Shown here one piece after another: positions 1 to 12,575 of a DNA stretch of 64,000 bases. A program made the translations under genes and the position numbers. The first letter of the stretch is position 1, and the number at the start of each line of letters is the position of its first letter. This DNA is from Paracentrotus lividus (lineage: Eukaryota; Echinodermata; Echinoidea; Camarodonta; Echinidae), in assembly GCA_940671915.1 (NCBI GenBank), contig CALNVZ010000174.1, positions 79,546,975-79,610,974 of the forward strand, written 5' to 3'. Under the pieces are notes generated by a model. That model did no database searches and was not told the origin of the DNA. It saw nothing but the letters and a program-made list of their open reading frames with translations.

Positions 1-1649
1 TTCTACGATCACCTGTTATTTATTTTTTTAGAATTTTTTTTATTTTATTGTTATTTATTTTTATTTATTTTTTCCCTTAGTTTTCCACGTTCATTTTTTC
101 TTTTTTTTCTTTCTTTTTTTTTTTATTTATCATTTTATTTATTTTTATTTATTTTATTTTTTTGGGGTGGGTGAGTTTCACTTAAAAGCATTGTCATGTT
201 TCACATAATGTAATCATGGTACATTAGTACTGAATTTTTAATATATCTTATGAAGTGCCTTTTACACAGCTGAGTGGTTTGGTATCGTGATCTAAAGAGC
301 AGCTGTTGAGACCCCGTCTCTGCAGGATCAATGATGATAGTATCTAAGGTATAAGTATGAGGCCAGTAAGAGGGATTCCCATCTCGAAGGCAAACATAAT
401 TTATTAGGGGTGCTGAAAACTATGCTAGAATAGTTTGACAGAAGTGATAATATATTTTTATTTTCAAACGAAATTGTGGTGAATCCTATAAGCAATTTTT
501 TTGCATTGGTCTAAATAATCAATTCAATTTATATTAATTGAATAATTTCATAGTACACCACATAAATTATTGTTAACTCACTTAGTTGTCTTTTAGAATT
601 CGTTGATATTGTATGTGAATGTGTGTCGTCATGCCAAGTGTATGAGCATAGGTACCCTGAATAAAGGAAGTTACAAGAAATGGCTGGTACGGCATTATTA
701 AGAATTGTGGTGAGATCCCATAGATTTGTGGTCTAATGAATAGTTCAATTAATTAATTAAATTGACAATATTCATACTAAACGACCCCATATGATGCAAA
801 CTGATAAAAAATCTAGGTTGGTTATACTTGTGGTATTGTTATTGTTAAACTTACGTATTGAATCTTGTATGTCATGTGTGTCGTTGGACAATGTTAGATG
901 AATACAGGTTACTGTCAGGAGAGTATCCGAAGATATGGCATGTCAGCATTAATTATTCCACTGAATTTAGGCTCATATTACTGTATGCTGCCTTTTGTTA
1001 TTAATCAATTTAGATGAGATTTAATTAAAGTAAGCAGTACTATTTCATGTGAGGTAGCGTTATAGAAATTTTATTTGTATCCTTTGGAGGGAGGGGGAAA
1101 ATTCATAAATTTTACCCCATATTTTGTTTTCTTATGATTATTGCAACTTGTTTTATCTTTTACAAATATAGCTTGGTTGAAAACTGGAGAATATATGTAA
1201 ATGTTTTACCTGTCATTAGTGATCGAAAAGAGGTATAACTTGATAGATTATCATGGAAAAGCGGAGAATGCTGACTGCAGGCTAGGTACTGCAGATTCCA
1301 TGTTCTAACTGGCTTATCATTGGGATAACATGATTGTTTATGGGCCCTACATTCAGACGTAATTCGTCGTAGATATGGTATTTGATTCTGCGCTGCAAAA
1401 CACACGTTAGACTGCACTCTGAATGGAGTTTACTTGGACGTAACAAGAACTCTGAGTGTAATTCTATGTTGAATTGTAAGATTATAAAACATTGACATTC
1501 TGTACACTACAGATAGCCTTCTACTTCACTTTCTTTCGATCCTGGTTCACAGTATTTTAGGACTCGTCAGGATATGAACTTCTAAATTATTTACTCTCAT
1601 TCGCATATTAGATCGTGTAAATAAAATGGTATACTGGTGGAACTTATTT

Positions 1650-4600
1650 TTGTATATATAAAGATCAATAGACATTATCACAAATTCCTATAATTAGTAG
1701 CTTAATGTTAATATATAATGCATTCTTTCAGTATAGTAATTATGGTTGGGAAATTTTGGGAGACATATTATATAACACACATGAATTATATTTTAGATCT
1801 ACACAATTCTGGTGGCGTAGCACTATATAGAAGATAAGCAAGAAAAATAGACCTGGGGGCGTTTCAAGACATGAGACACTCGGGTTAACGATAATATGGG
1901 TAAAGGTTATGATCTATATCTTTTTTATAGTTTCATACATTTAGAGGAACTTAATTCTCAAACGTTAGTTTTAGCATAATCTCTTTACTAAGTGGCAATT
2001 TTTGCCATCTGCTCTTACAAAGAGCTCGGACATTGGTTGTATAGTTCCTAGAGACGAGTAGCTGGAGAATGAAAAGAGAGAGGGAGTTGATTAAAAATGA
2101 AATGAAGTTTTGGGCTCTCAATATAGGCGCAAAAGGTAGTAAATGTATGTGTACAGGGGCGCGCCCGATTCATTTTCTTTGTTTTTTCTGTCTTGTCGAT
2201 GTGGTGGGTTTTGGGTTGCTGTTTGGTGGTTTTCTACATATTTAGATGTGTTCATTTTATATGTCAAGACTTTTTTGTGAAAATTTTTGGTGTAACATAA
2301 AATACAATTCTTAGTAAAAAGAGAACTAGACGTCAGATACTATGATGTGAGATATACGGTTATGTGAGAGTTCTAATCAATCAATCCAGAAAGCCCAGAT
2401 AAGGTAGGTCAAGTATCAGACAGTTAGTGGAATAGGGCTTATTTTCGTTTCTTCTAGACGGAGACTATTTTTTGTGATCGCATCATACTCTTGATTAACA
2501 GACTCAATACATCATTGCATTTTTTGTTGTCGCGTATACAGGTTAAATATTCGACCTATTCTCTACTAATTTTAGGGTTAGTTCGGTTGCCTTTCTTGTA
2601 AAGCTTTATGTTGACAGTGATAGTTACTAGCTCTCAGGCACATATATAAATAGGATAATGGCTTATATTTGAGATCTCACTGGCTATTGATTTATATAGT
2701 TAAATCTTCAATTGGTATTGTGCACCATTGGTTGTGGAAGACAAGATCGAGGTGAGGGCATTGTGGTACTAGTGAAAGAACTCTGTGTGCTCTTTAGTGT
2801 TTCTAATTAATTCTCTATCTATACTTTTGGTTTAGGTGTTCTCTCTTATATATTTTAAGATTTGTACTTAATAGAATGCTACTACTAGTTTCCGGCAATT
2901 ACGCTATGGTGTGGGCGGGTTAGTATTTGCGGCTATTTACGGTATTTCCTAGAAGTTGTATTGAGGGGTTCCACGGCTAGAATCTATCCACATTATTGAA
3001 TAGAGGCTGCATGCACCCGGTGCTAGTATCATGAGAGTGAGCAGCTCAGCATCTCGGGGTTATAGCGCTTTTGAGTTGTTGTAGCTGCGGTATGAGTTTC
3101 ATGTTTAGAGTCAGATTCCCTACTCAGGGCGATTAACGATTCAAGGTGCATTAGTGTTCATATTCAGAATAATAGTAATACATGATAGCTGTACATCTTC
3201 TGAGTGTTTCTAATAATACTACTTATAGGTTTTTAGTTTATATGGTGGAGACTCAGGTGCATACAGTCTGTGATAGGTTACTTACTGTGCATGTTACTAT
3301 AGTCATTCATTGAGGGGAGTGTATTTTATGTAGATGCTGTTCTCTATAGCGTGAGTAACTATGCAGGACTTAACATGCAAGATTGTATGTATTTAACTGA
3401 GTGACCATGTTAGAAGCTCAAAGTATTTCATGATACATGTATGAATATGATGATCAGGTTTTTGTGTCTTCGCATGATTGAGAGATGGCCATATGTTGAC
3501 TCAGAAGTGATCCAGTAATAGTTCTGGTTCTATATATATATCTATGCAGACAACATGAACATCCACATAGTTAAGTTACTATTTATATACCGTAACTCTG
3601 CGTCCGCAGAACTATCTCTCTCACTACTCTCGTCGGCTTCGTATGTGTTAATTAAGATAAGAAGTAGACGTGATATGCTCAGATGGATCAGCAGAAACGA
3701 TACACGCTTATCTGACCAGATAGTGATGAAGCTATTACTCTCGATATAGATTACGATGTACTCCAAGAGTACACTATGTGAGTAACTGTTCGATTAGGGC
3801 GGCTTGTGGTAGCATCGACCTAACGCTTAGCCATGAAGGTCGGCTTGTACCACACGTCTGGGAAAGTATCATAGTACCTGAATTGGCACATAATGAAACA
3901 AACACAAAATACTGGTGCTTCGCATAATATATTGGCTCTAGTATAAAAACCTTTAATAGTAGTATTGGACGTATATTGTATAAGACTAGGATTCAATATA
4001 CAATTGTGAAGAGCTCATGTATAACAGTGATTCAGGAGATAGTTCCTGCTAGTATATAATATTAAAACTAACTATCGTACTATCTTAGATGGTATGACAG
4101 CATGATATTGCATGGTGGTAGGAAACTATACCGGGTTGGCTACTTTCTAAAACCTACAATCTTGAAGAATTTCACAATAGTTCACGAAATGTCATAAACT
4201 GTATTGTAGAAGAAACAGTAGTCAGCGAGAATGGAAAGGCTTAAATGATGTGATAATGCACGAATTGGTGGGACAAGTGTGTTCACAAGGAATTTATAAG
4301 AGATGAGTTAAGTATATAGTGCATTGAATTAAGGAGACACCTCTTATCAGATAGATCAATTGTTTGAGAGATATATATGCTGATAGTGAACACTCGTTCT
4401 GAACGCCTCCTACCCCCTCTCGCGCATATCTTTATCTTGTCTGATGTTTTGTATGCGTGACTGCGGCCTACTATACATAATGTTGAATTGGTCGTAGATA
4501 GAGCCAGCTTTTTCATTTTGGTGTCTCTTACCGTCACAATAATGGAAATCGTCCCCAAGTATTAGATATGTACATCTACGTAAATCCATGTGCGGACCCG

Positions 4601-5215
4601 CCTACTATCACGTCGAAATGATGGAAATGACCACTTACTAGATTGTTGAGAAGTGCTGAACAAGCGAAGATCAGTACTTCTTCAGTAGTGAAAAGTCGTG
4701 TGATGATTAAACAGTAATCTAGAGATATACTTTAGGCGATATATTTCATTATATAGACTGAATGTGGAACTTTATATACTTATAAGATCTAGTCACCACC
4801 TGTTATAGTAATTTAAGTCATGTGCTTTGGGTATCTTTACAGAACGATGACACTTAAACCCATCAGTTAATAACTAGCACACCACCCGACCGGTGCGATC
4901 CAAAGTGACGCAGTCGCGTGTGCGAAACACTTGTGTGAGCTGATATAAAGATAAATTATATATGGCTGCCTTTGATGGAGGTATAGGTGCCACACTTAAC
5001 AAGGCAGTACTCGCAACATGTCCGACTATGAGTTTAAATTGTGCATGCTTTATAGGCAGAATAATAAAATAGCATAAATTTGTTATTTCTTACATCATTA
5101 TGGTATTTTTCTACTACAAAATTTAAGAGTTACGACATATCTCTTGATACCGGGTGCTCACATTCAGTAACCATTATATCGCTGTTCAGAACCTAACTAT
5201 TCTTGCCAGGGTTCA
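1650..5215. other. Block with no counterpart in the other copy; nothing recognised
   Basis: The two copies align up to about 1640 / 16715 and again from about 5225 / 17100. Between those points the right copy has about 380 bases and this copy has about 3.5 kb of unrelated sequence. It contains no TACATGTA motif, no clear terminal inverted repeat, no coding signal and none of the repeat families seen elsewhere in the window. It could be an insertion specific to one haplotype, or low-quality or chimeric read sequence. I could not identify it. Confidence 0.55.
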
Positions 5216-5817
5216 TTACCTTCTGACCTTTGAAAGGGAGTTTCATACTACTATTTTTTTTTTCCGCTCCGTTTCCTAATCCTCTTTATGTAATTTCTCT
5301 TTAGTTCTCCTATGCTCTTCACAGTCCCTTTTAAGGCCTACCACATGGTGAGCGCTGTAATTATAATAGTTAAGAAGTAGGTATCAATTCAGCCTACCTA
5401 CCGGCTGATTTCGCACAAGACTGTTTTTGTTTCATCGTCGGCACATGTCATTCATGAATAATTATGTTAATTAATCTTTTTTTTAAATTCATCAATGATA
5501 CTACCACTCATTTTTGTAAAAAATTTGATACTAACTCTTCAAATACATGAGAATAATAAAATGTAATCATTTTTCAATGGTGTTGGTATTTAGATAATTG
5601 GGCAACTTCAGGTCTGTATACCAATATTAGGGTGCATTTATCTAAGCATTTATAGTCAGAATCAGGATAATTTCATAATCTCTTTCAAAATAATATCTGA
5701 ATATCCACTATTTTTACATATGACTGTCATAAAATTCTGGCTGCTTTTTCAAAACTGATGTTTTTGTGTTTGAAAAAGAGAGATGAAATGCTTTAAATTT
5801 ACAATGAAATTTAGCAG

Positions 5818-6782
5818 CACTCCAACATAGCCTTCAGCCAGGCACTCGCGCGTTCTTATTTTTCCCAAAATGCGCCAAGAGTCTGAATACATAAGACTAT
5901 CATGCGAGGCGCTTAAGCACCAAGGCCTTTTCGAACTTGGAGTTTAATTCTTTTTTAATTCTTTTGTTCTGTACTATTTGCTACCATTATGGTAGATATA
6001 GAGATGCAAATTTAGCTTGAAGAGCAGCGCAAGGACACCTTCTAATCCGAAATGAACCAATCAGAATAGACGATTTGAGAGAATTTCATAATATGTGACT
6101 GTTCATTACTTGATTGATAAGCTTTGCGGAGAGAAGACGTCGTTCAAAAAGATTGAACATTGGACTGGAAGGTTGAAATGTGCAAATTTTAAGGATTTGG
6201 AGAAGCTATATGATCTGCATTGAAGGTGAAGATTCTCTGGTCGATCTTCCAACCGGCTATGGCAAATCTGCATTTTTAAGCGCATTCCACTGTGCAAACG
6301 GCTCAGGTGCGCAAACACGCGCGCACAGACCTTGCGTGCGCAGTGTGCAAGACAATCCCTTCAGCTTCCTGTGAAACCGCCAAAGTTCGGCGGGAGGTAC
6401 ATATGCAGTGGCAATGCACTGTACATTGAAGTGATCATTTCACTCTCATTATGTACTTAATTTCTGATGTATGTTGTGCAGGGCCTATAAATGACGGATG
6501 ATAGCTATCACACATCATGTACAATTTAGGTAAGGTCTACATGGCAGTTGGTTCACTAAAATGCATACTCTATATTCTGTAAAGGACTGAATTAGAAATT
6601 AAGGTCTAAGAATAGTGCTGCTAGCCTAATATGTGACCATATACTAACTGCAAATATTAATAGCAGCTGTCCGTCAAGTTCATGATAAGGCTGTGCTAAA
6701 TGATGTCTCTTATGTATTCAGACCCGTTTGGTGGCATTTTGGGAAATAAAGGCGCGTGCCTTGCTAAGGCTATCCAAAACTG
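5818..6782. mobile_element. Inverted-repeat element carrying a helicase fragment (left copy)
   Basis: This is the error-rich counterpart of the element at 17639-18614. The left arm has ccttcagcca, tcccaaaatgcgcc and the phrase tctgaatacataagac. The right arm has the same phrases in reverse complement around 6715-6780. The interior carries the same helicase-derived sequence. A TTAA-flanked element sits directly to its right. Boundaries are approximate because of indels. Confidence 0.6.
6175..6460 (+). pseudogene. Broken RecQ-like helicase exon (left copy)
   Basis: The translated stretch from about 6222 reads EDSLVDLPTGYGKSA, a Walker A (motif I) of the superfamily 2 helicase type. After the GKS the frame is lost by indels. 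The downstream bases still match those that encode motif Ia in the right copy (near 6420). It cannot make a functional protein. It is the same fragment as 18002-18304, and the extra frameshifts here probably reflect the poor quality of this copy. Confidence 0.6.
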
Positions 6783-6789
6783 TTGTTAA

Positions 6790-7289
6790 AGGGAAGTTCG
6801 CACCTGGATTTTTATTTGGTGTTAAAAAATGCAGAAAAATAAAGAAAAAATAGAGTAAAGGTTTTGAAGAATAGGCACAAAAATAATAGCGAAGTATGAA
6901 ATATTTAAAAGTTGGTTTGTGACGCTCAGGTGCGAGCTGCTTTCTACTATGTATATGTAATGCAAACTCCTGAATGTCATTTTTATGCAAGAAGAATATT
7001 TGTATATTACAATGTGGCGGTTACTCGATCTTATAGCATTCAACTATGTACTATACAGTCTAAACAATTAATACGCATTCCTCTCATCAGAGAACCATGC
7101 AAAAAAGATGAATTTATGGAATTTACATAACACATACATGGGAGAGGCTACCGCACGGACTCACAGAATCAAAACTTTAAAATTCATAACTCTCCTAATT
7201 TTTGGTCGATTTTTTTTAACTTTCACTAATATTTTTCTTTCAGTTTTCTTCATTTTTTAAAAAAACAATAATTCCAGAGTGACTTCCCT
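6790..7289. mobile_element. TTAA-flanked MITE (left copy of 18624-19120)
   Basis: The element starts AGGGAAGTTC and ends GACTTCCCT, with TTAA on both sides (6786-6789 and 7290-7293). The interior matches the 497-bp element at 18624-19120 with indels. It is non-autonomous: no transposase is visible. TTAA target duplication is known for piggyBac and Kolobok superfamilies, and I cannot tell which applies. Confidence 0.7.
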
Positions 7290-9181
7290 TTAAACCAAAG
7301 TGTTTTATAAATGTACTCTGAGAAATGCCAGCGTTCATCAATATTGATGATACATTGTCCATATCCCTACAATGCAATCCTATTCAGTCTCATTTTCATT
7401 TAAGTCATAAATGTCTATCTATGTCCACCAAATAACTTTTCATAAAAGCTATACAGGTTGTCGATAATATCACAATTAAGGTGCGCTATGATGTTGTATA
7501 GCAGGTAAATTGTGATTTCTTTTCAATGACTGCACGATGACATTTTGAAGTCAATGTTTACATTTCAAGAAAAATCATAATAAAAACCTGAAGTGATATG
7601 AGATTGGAGAGGAGGAGGCACTGGCTTTTAGATGAGAATTAAAGTATTTTCATGTTGTAGAATATTGAAGGGATCATGCATAAAACAACATTGTGTAAAT
7701 AAAAAGAGTGATTTTATATTTGAGTGTTAAAACAGGGAATAAATACGAAATAATACAAAAAATCAATCATGTATTAATAGCTGAATAGCGTCACAGCTTT
7801 TAAGTCATTTTAAGAATCAGTATTGTTAAACAATAATAAAAAATTTTAAAAAAGCATTAGTTATTTATGAAGCTTTCTAGATTGCCCTTACTATAAATAA
7901 ACAGAACACTTTCACAAACACGACCCGCAGCTAAACGACAGGACTACGTGACATTCAACGTTTAACTCTGTGGTCCGGACTATATCAATAGTGTGGTCAA
8001 GTTGTATTGCAAGGCACCCACTACTTGGAGCTATATGAAACACTCAAGAGAAGTCATGAGCCCCAGCTTTGTACCTCCACTACGCTCCTGTAGGTTTTTT
8101 GATCTCAGTGTGTTGTTCTGGCTAATAAGCCCTTACAAGTAGCTTTTCCTCCGAGCTTTCTTCAAGCAAGTCATTCTTCATCACCTCGACCGCTGCTATT
8201 TGTGAGCAACGATACAACCTTTTGAAAGGAACATCATCGCCACCCCTCTGAAGCGGAACTTGTTGTCTCCAGTCTGCAGTTATGCACTGTTAGCCATAAA
8301 AGCGCAAATTCGATTATATAAAAAAATCTATGAAACTGATATCCATTTATTAATATAATAGAATATCGTCGCTGAAAAACCAGGGCAAGTAACTACTCGC
8401 AGTGTCGATTACACGCAACCACGCCTTAATTACAGTGTTGATCTACGTATTACCATGCTATTAATTTAATAACTATCAAGGGAATTGTGTTTAGATTTGG
8501 GATCTATGCGGCTTTTTATTGAAGGTACGCATGAATTATTTAAAAAACTTACTTAGCATTTTTTCACCGCTCTTCCTCCCCCTTTAATTTTTTTTCACAC
8601 CTAAGCTGATTATTTTGTGTATTGTTTAGGTAATACTATAGCAACACGATTCATAAATGAAGAGACAACAAATGTTCTTTTAGGTGAATTTGTCATCAAA
8701 TGACCCAAAACCTCTAACTCACAGTCCTAACAGAATTATTAAGACTTATTTTTTTTTTCTGTATGGATTACATTCCTAATAAGGTCATTAATACACAGCA
8801 GCGACTTACCAAATAATTTAGATAGAGGAGAGTAATATTATTTTTCTTTATAATAGAAACTAGTGCATAAATTCCAGTTGGGGATCGAAGACATGTTGGC
8901 TGTTTAATGTTTTCTTTTTTTTATATAGAAGCAGTCTGGGAACCACATGAAATGTTAATATTATACTGTTAGGAATTGTTGTGACAAGTCCAGTGCTATT
9001 CTTTCAAATTCATGTTATATAGTCATTATGTTGACCGTCTTTGTGGAGTGCTTACAGAGATAGAGTGGTATAATATTGACTACACAGCAGTCATTTTTAG
9101 AGTTGTCAATATTTCTTATGTATTAAATCAAAATTAAATGGAATGAAATAAAACGGGTAGAACCCGTAGCTGAACAGGTAC

Positions 9182-9248
9182 CTTTGGTGCCGAGTACCTT
9201 GCCCGCATCATTGAGTTCTGAGGATATATTCAGGAAAGCCGTGTCCTC
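9182..9248 (-). pseudogene. Damaged duplicate of PLCB4 exon 3
   Basis: Read on the minus strand, this matches the intact exon 3 at 21005-20946, including the ends (an AG before it and a GT after ACCAAAG). It is 67 bases instead of 60 and contains several indels, so the frame is lost. The surrounding intron sequence is duplicated too. It is best treated as an assembly or read-error copy rather than a real second exon, and it should not be joined into a gene model. Confidence 0.75.
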
Positions 9249-9843
9249 TTGAAAGAAATGGTTTGAGAAACATGAAAAAAAGCAGAAGTTAATCATGTTT
9301 ATGGTGACTGCTATTAATTCAAGTGGTTGGAGATGAGAAAGCTATGGATGCTTCTTTCATAGTGCAAGGTAATTTACTTTTCTCCTACTTACTATTTTGA
9401 ACTCTATATACTTCTCTAATCTTTCTCTTTGCATTTGATCTGACTCTTATTTTTGTCAATGGTATTTTGCATTCCATCTATCTCAATTTCTCATTCTTTT
9501 TTCTGTTGCAAATCTTTCCTTTCTTTTTTTTCATTTTAAACTTTTTTTATTCTGTTCTCTCTCTCCGTCATCCTAGTTTCTCTTCTCTCTCTCTTTTCTC
9601 TCTTTGTTTTCACCCGTTAGTTTAACTTTCCTTTGTTGCTGATACGGCTAGAAAAGAGAGCCCGTATGATTTGATTTATAACACGTAAGATTAGGTGCGA
9701 CTCCATCTTGTCACGTAGCTGTATCAGTTTGCTTTGGCGACAGGGATTACCAGCTGACTGCTGGATCCTCTTGAACCTGATCAAGTATTGGTGGTAGAAA
9801 TATACTGTAAAGAGTTGGGCTGTTGGACTAACATGCTTGTTTT

Positions 9844-10104
9844 TGGTTAACCATACAAATTGCTTTACTTTGCTTAACCATTAAAAATTCGTTTGAAAGT
9901 ATTCATTTGATTTTATTTTCGCAAATTTCGATTTTTTATGCTTCAGTGACACAAAGATATGAGAAAACTTATGAGAAACTTTCTTTTCCTTTTTTTTCTT
10001 CCATTGTTTTTTCTCATATCTTGTGTTCATGAGCCCATGAAGAATAGAAATTTTTGCGAAATGAAATGTAATAAATAATTTTCAAACGAATTGTATGGTT
10101 AAGC
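9844..10104. repeat. Long hairpin (left copy of 24822-25056)
   Basis: The arms begin GGTTAACCATAC and end GTATGGTTAAGC. They share caattcgtttgaaagtattca-type sequence and the phrase acacaagatatgag in inverted orientation. The same structure is better preserved at 24822-25056. Confidence 0.55.
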
Positions 10105-11020
10105 AAAGGAAGCAATTTAATTTTGGTCTTCTAATAAAAAAAAAAAAACAGCTTTTCCAGTGCCACGTGCTCACTGAAGCATGAGATTTTTTTAAGTGTT
10201 GATGCAATACGATTGAGGCTAAACGTGGCATATCGCGGTCATAACAAATAATTACATGATTTTTAGTGTCAAATAGAAAAAGAATATTTACTTAGTGTTT
10301 TTTTTCAGCCTGGTATTTTTGCTAGTCGTTCATTAAGACTGTGAATTGTTTAAATTTTTTTGCAAAAGTTAAGAACATCTTTCTGATACCATTGAATCAT
10401 CATTTTGATATTTTACAACCGATAGGGAAGGAGTAAATCGCAGTTTTTGGCTTGCTTGCTGCATGCTCTTTCACTCAAATACCATTGGAAATTTTAAACC
10501 CGCAATGTCTTATCATATACTTGGAACGTTTTGCGTACATTTCTGATGAGTGAAATTTTAAAAAATCTAAATTGGTACCGCACTATATGGATAAGTTGTG
10601 ATTTCGAGGTGCCTTTGTGATTCAAAAATGTATTTTTGCATTCACGCATTGCTCATGTAAGCTAGCATGTTTTTCCAAAATTTCGTCCATAGGTAGATAA
10701 TAAATTTTCCTAGATGGACCTATAATTTTGGATTTTTTTTTTTTTAGATCTCCTATTTAAAAATTATTGATGATTTGATAATTAGGGGAAACTTTCTTTT
10801 TGTGTTGTGTTTAATAACCTCTTATATTCTTTGTAAGATATCTTGATCAATTGTCAAGGTCCCGGTCCAGTAGGCAGATGGTTCCGTTGCATTTTTTTTT
10901 TTTAAAACCACAACATGTTTTTAAAAAGAAATTACGGTAGAAATATTTTTAAAAATTATGAACCTAGGGATTGCTTTAAGAGATGAATAAATTAGTCAAT
11001 CTTGTATTTTATTTTAATAC

Positions 11021-12575
11021 TAATTGGGTATTCCGTGTTGAATTCACGAGCCCTAATAAAAGTGCAATTTATGCATAGCCTCTATGCGGACGACTCAGAT
11101 TGTATGGCTCAAATTTGGATACGCTGATAAGTTTAACAGATTACCTTTTTTCACCATGGAAACAAAAAATTTAGCGATGTAACTGGTGCGTCGGTTTTTC
11201 CGAGGGTAATGGCCGGCTTTTGATTGTTTTTTGGCAAAGAATGGGTGTGACTTAGATTCCCATTTTCGAACCGGAGACAATGTGCCTGAGACTGGGTATG
11301 ACCAGTTTTTTGTGAAGATCTGGTTAAGATTGGAAAGGAAATCGCAGAGGGAATTCAAATGGTATCAAAAATAATATATTGGAATCTGCAGAAATTTAAA
11401 TGTGCTATGGACTTGGATTTCTTTAACTTGGAAGTTTTTGGACCGCGCAGAACGATAATATTTTGTTATGTTGATTTTAATGTTGTTAATGTAGTATAAG
11501 AGGGAATTAATAACATGTAAATCTGGATGATAATGTTTTTTTTCTTGGTGGCACGCAGCTTTAAAATCGCTGTTTATAAATAGTAGATTTTTCGAAGGTT
11601 ATGTTACTGTATGAAGACCCAGATGACGTCCAATACTGATATTTGTGTTGGTATGTGTGTACAAGACTCCATTATAATACATGATATACTTTAAACTGAA
11701 CGTAATTAAATCAGATGCATAATTGTTTCATATCTGTTGCTGATGCTCTCAGATTCAGGAATTGTTTCGTTTTGGGACAGTAAGAGCTTGATAACATGTA
11801 GGAGATTTTTTGTTTCTGGTCAAACCGGTATAGCAGTTTCGGATGATTTTTATTTTTTATGTATAATACTATTGCACCCAATCAAGGGCTAAACAAATGT
11901 TCTTAATTCCATAGCAATGGAGGTCTTACATGTATCATTATCATGTGGTTTTAAAAATTTTGTTTCTTTATTCGTGAAATGTTTAGTTTCCTGTTTTAAT
12001 TTGGAAAATGTCATTACTTTCAGGTTTGGAGTGTTGCAAGTAGCCCTATAATGGAGACTTGTAACACCGGTTACAACTCAATATCAGTATGTGGGGGAAC
12101 GTTGACTTTGGTCAGATTACATTAAAAGAGAGTTTTTAAAGGTGAAGAAATAAATCTTAGATTTTTTTAAACATGTTTTTTATGTTATATTATACTGACA
12201 TTACATCTAAAATCAAGTAAAATTATTATTCGTCTGGGGGTCAAATCAAGGTTTTAAGGAGGTCAAAGGTGGCATACCTTTAAATTGCTCCATATAATAT
12301 ATTTTGATACATTTTTGATCCTCTACGAATTTCTTTCAATGGTACAGTTTCACAAATTGGGTCACCGCAGTTCAAGGCGATTGTTGTCCGTTGAAATGGA
12401 AGGTCACACCCATTTTTGCCGAAAAACGAATAAAGGGGCAGGCATAGCTGGAAACCGAGGACGTTTACACATTTTTTTTTTGTTTCATGGGAAGGTTGTT
12501 AAATCTTTATGTGGTAGAAATTTGGGAATTCCTGAGACGGTGGGGTTGTACCATTGGGTGAATTGGCTGGAATGA
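11021..12575. mobile_element. Foldback element found only in the left copy
   Basis: The right copy runs straight through at about 27440 (aatacatcattgatt), while this copy has about 1.55 kb inserted. About 11098-11400 and 12275-12575 are degraded inverted copies of each other. For example, aatgggtgtgact near 11240 pairs with gtcacacccattttt near 12404. No transposase was recognised. The two open frames in the arms (minus strand 11095-11358 and plus strand 12285-12575) are mirror images of the same arm and are not treated as genes. Confidence 0.55.
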
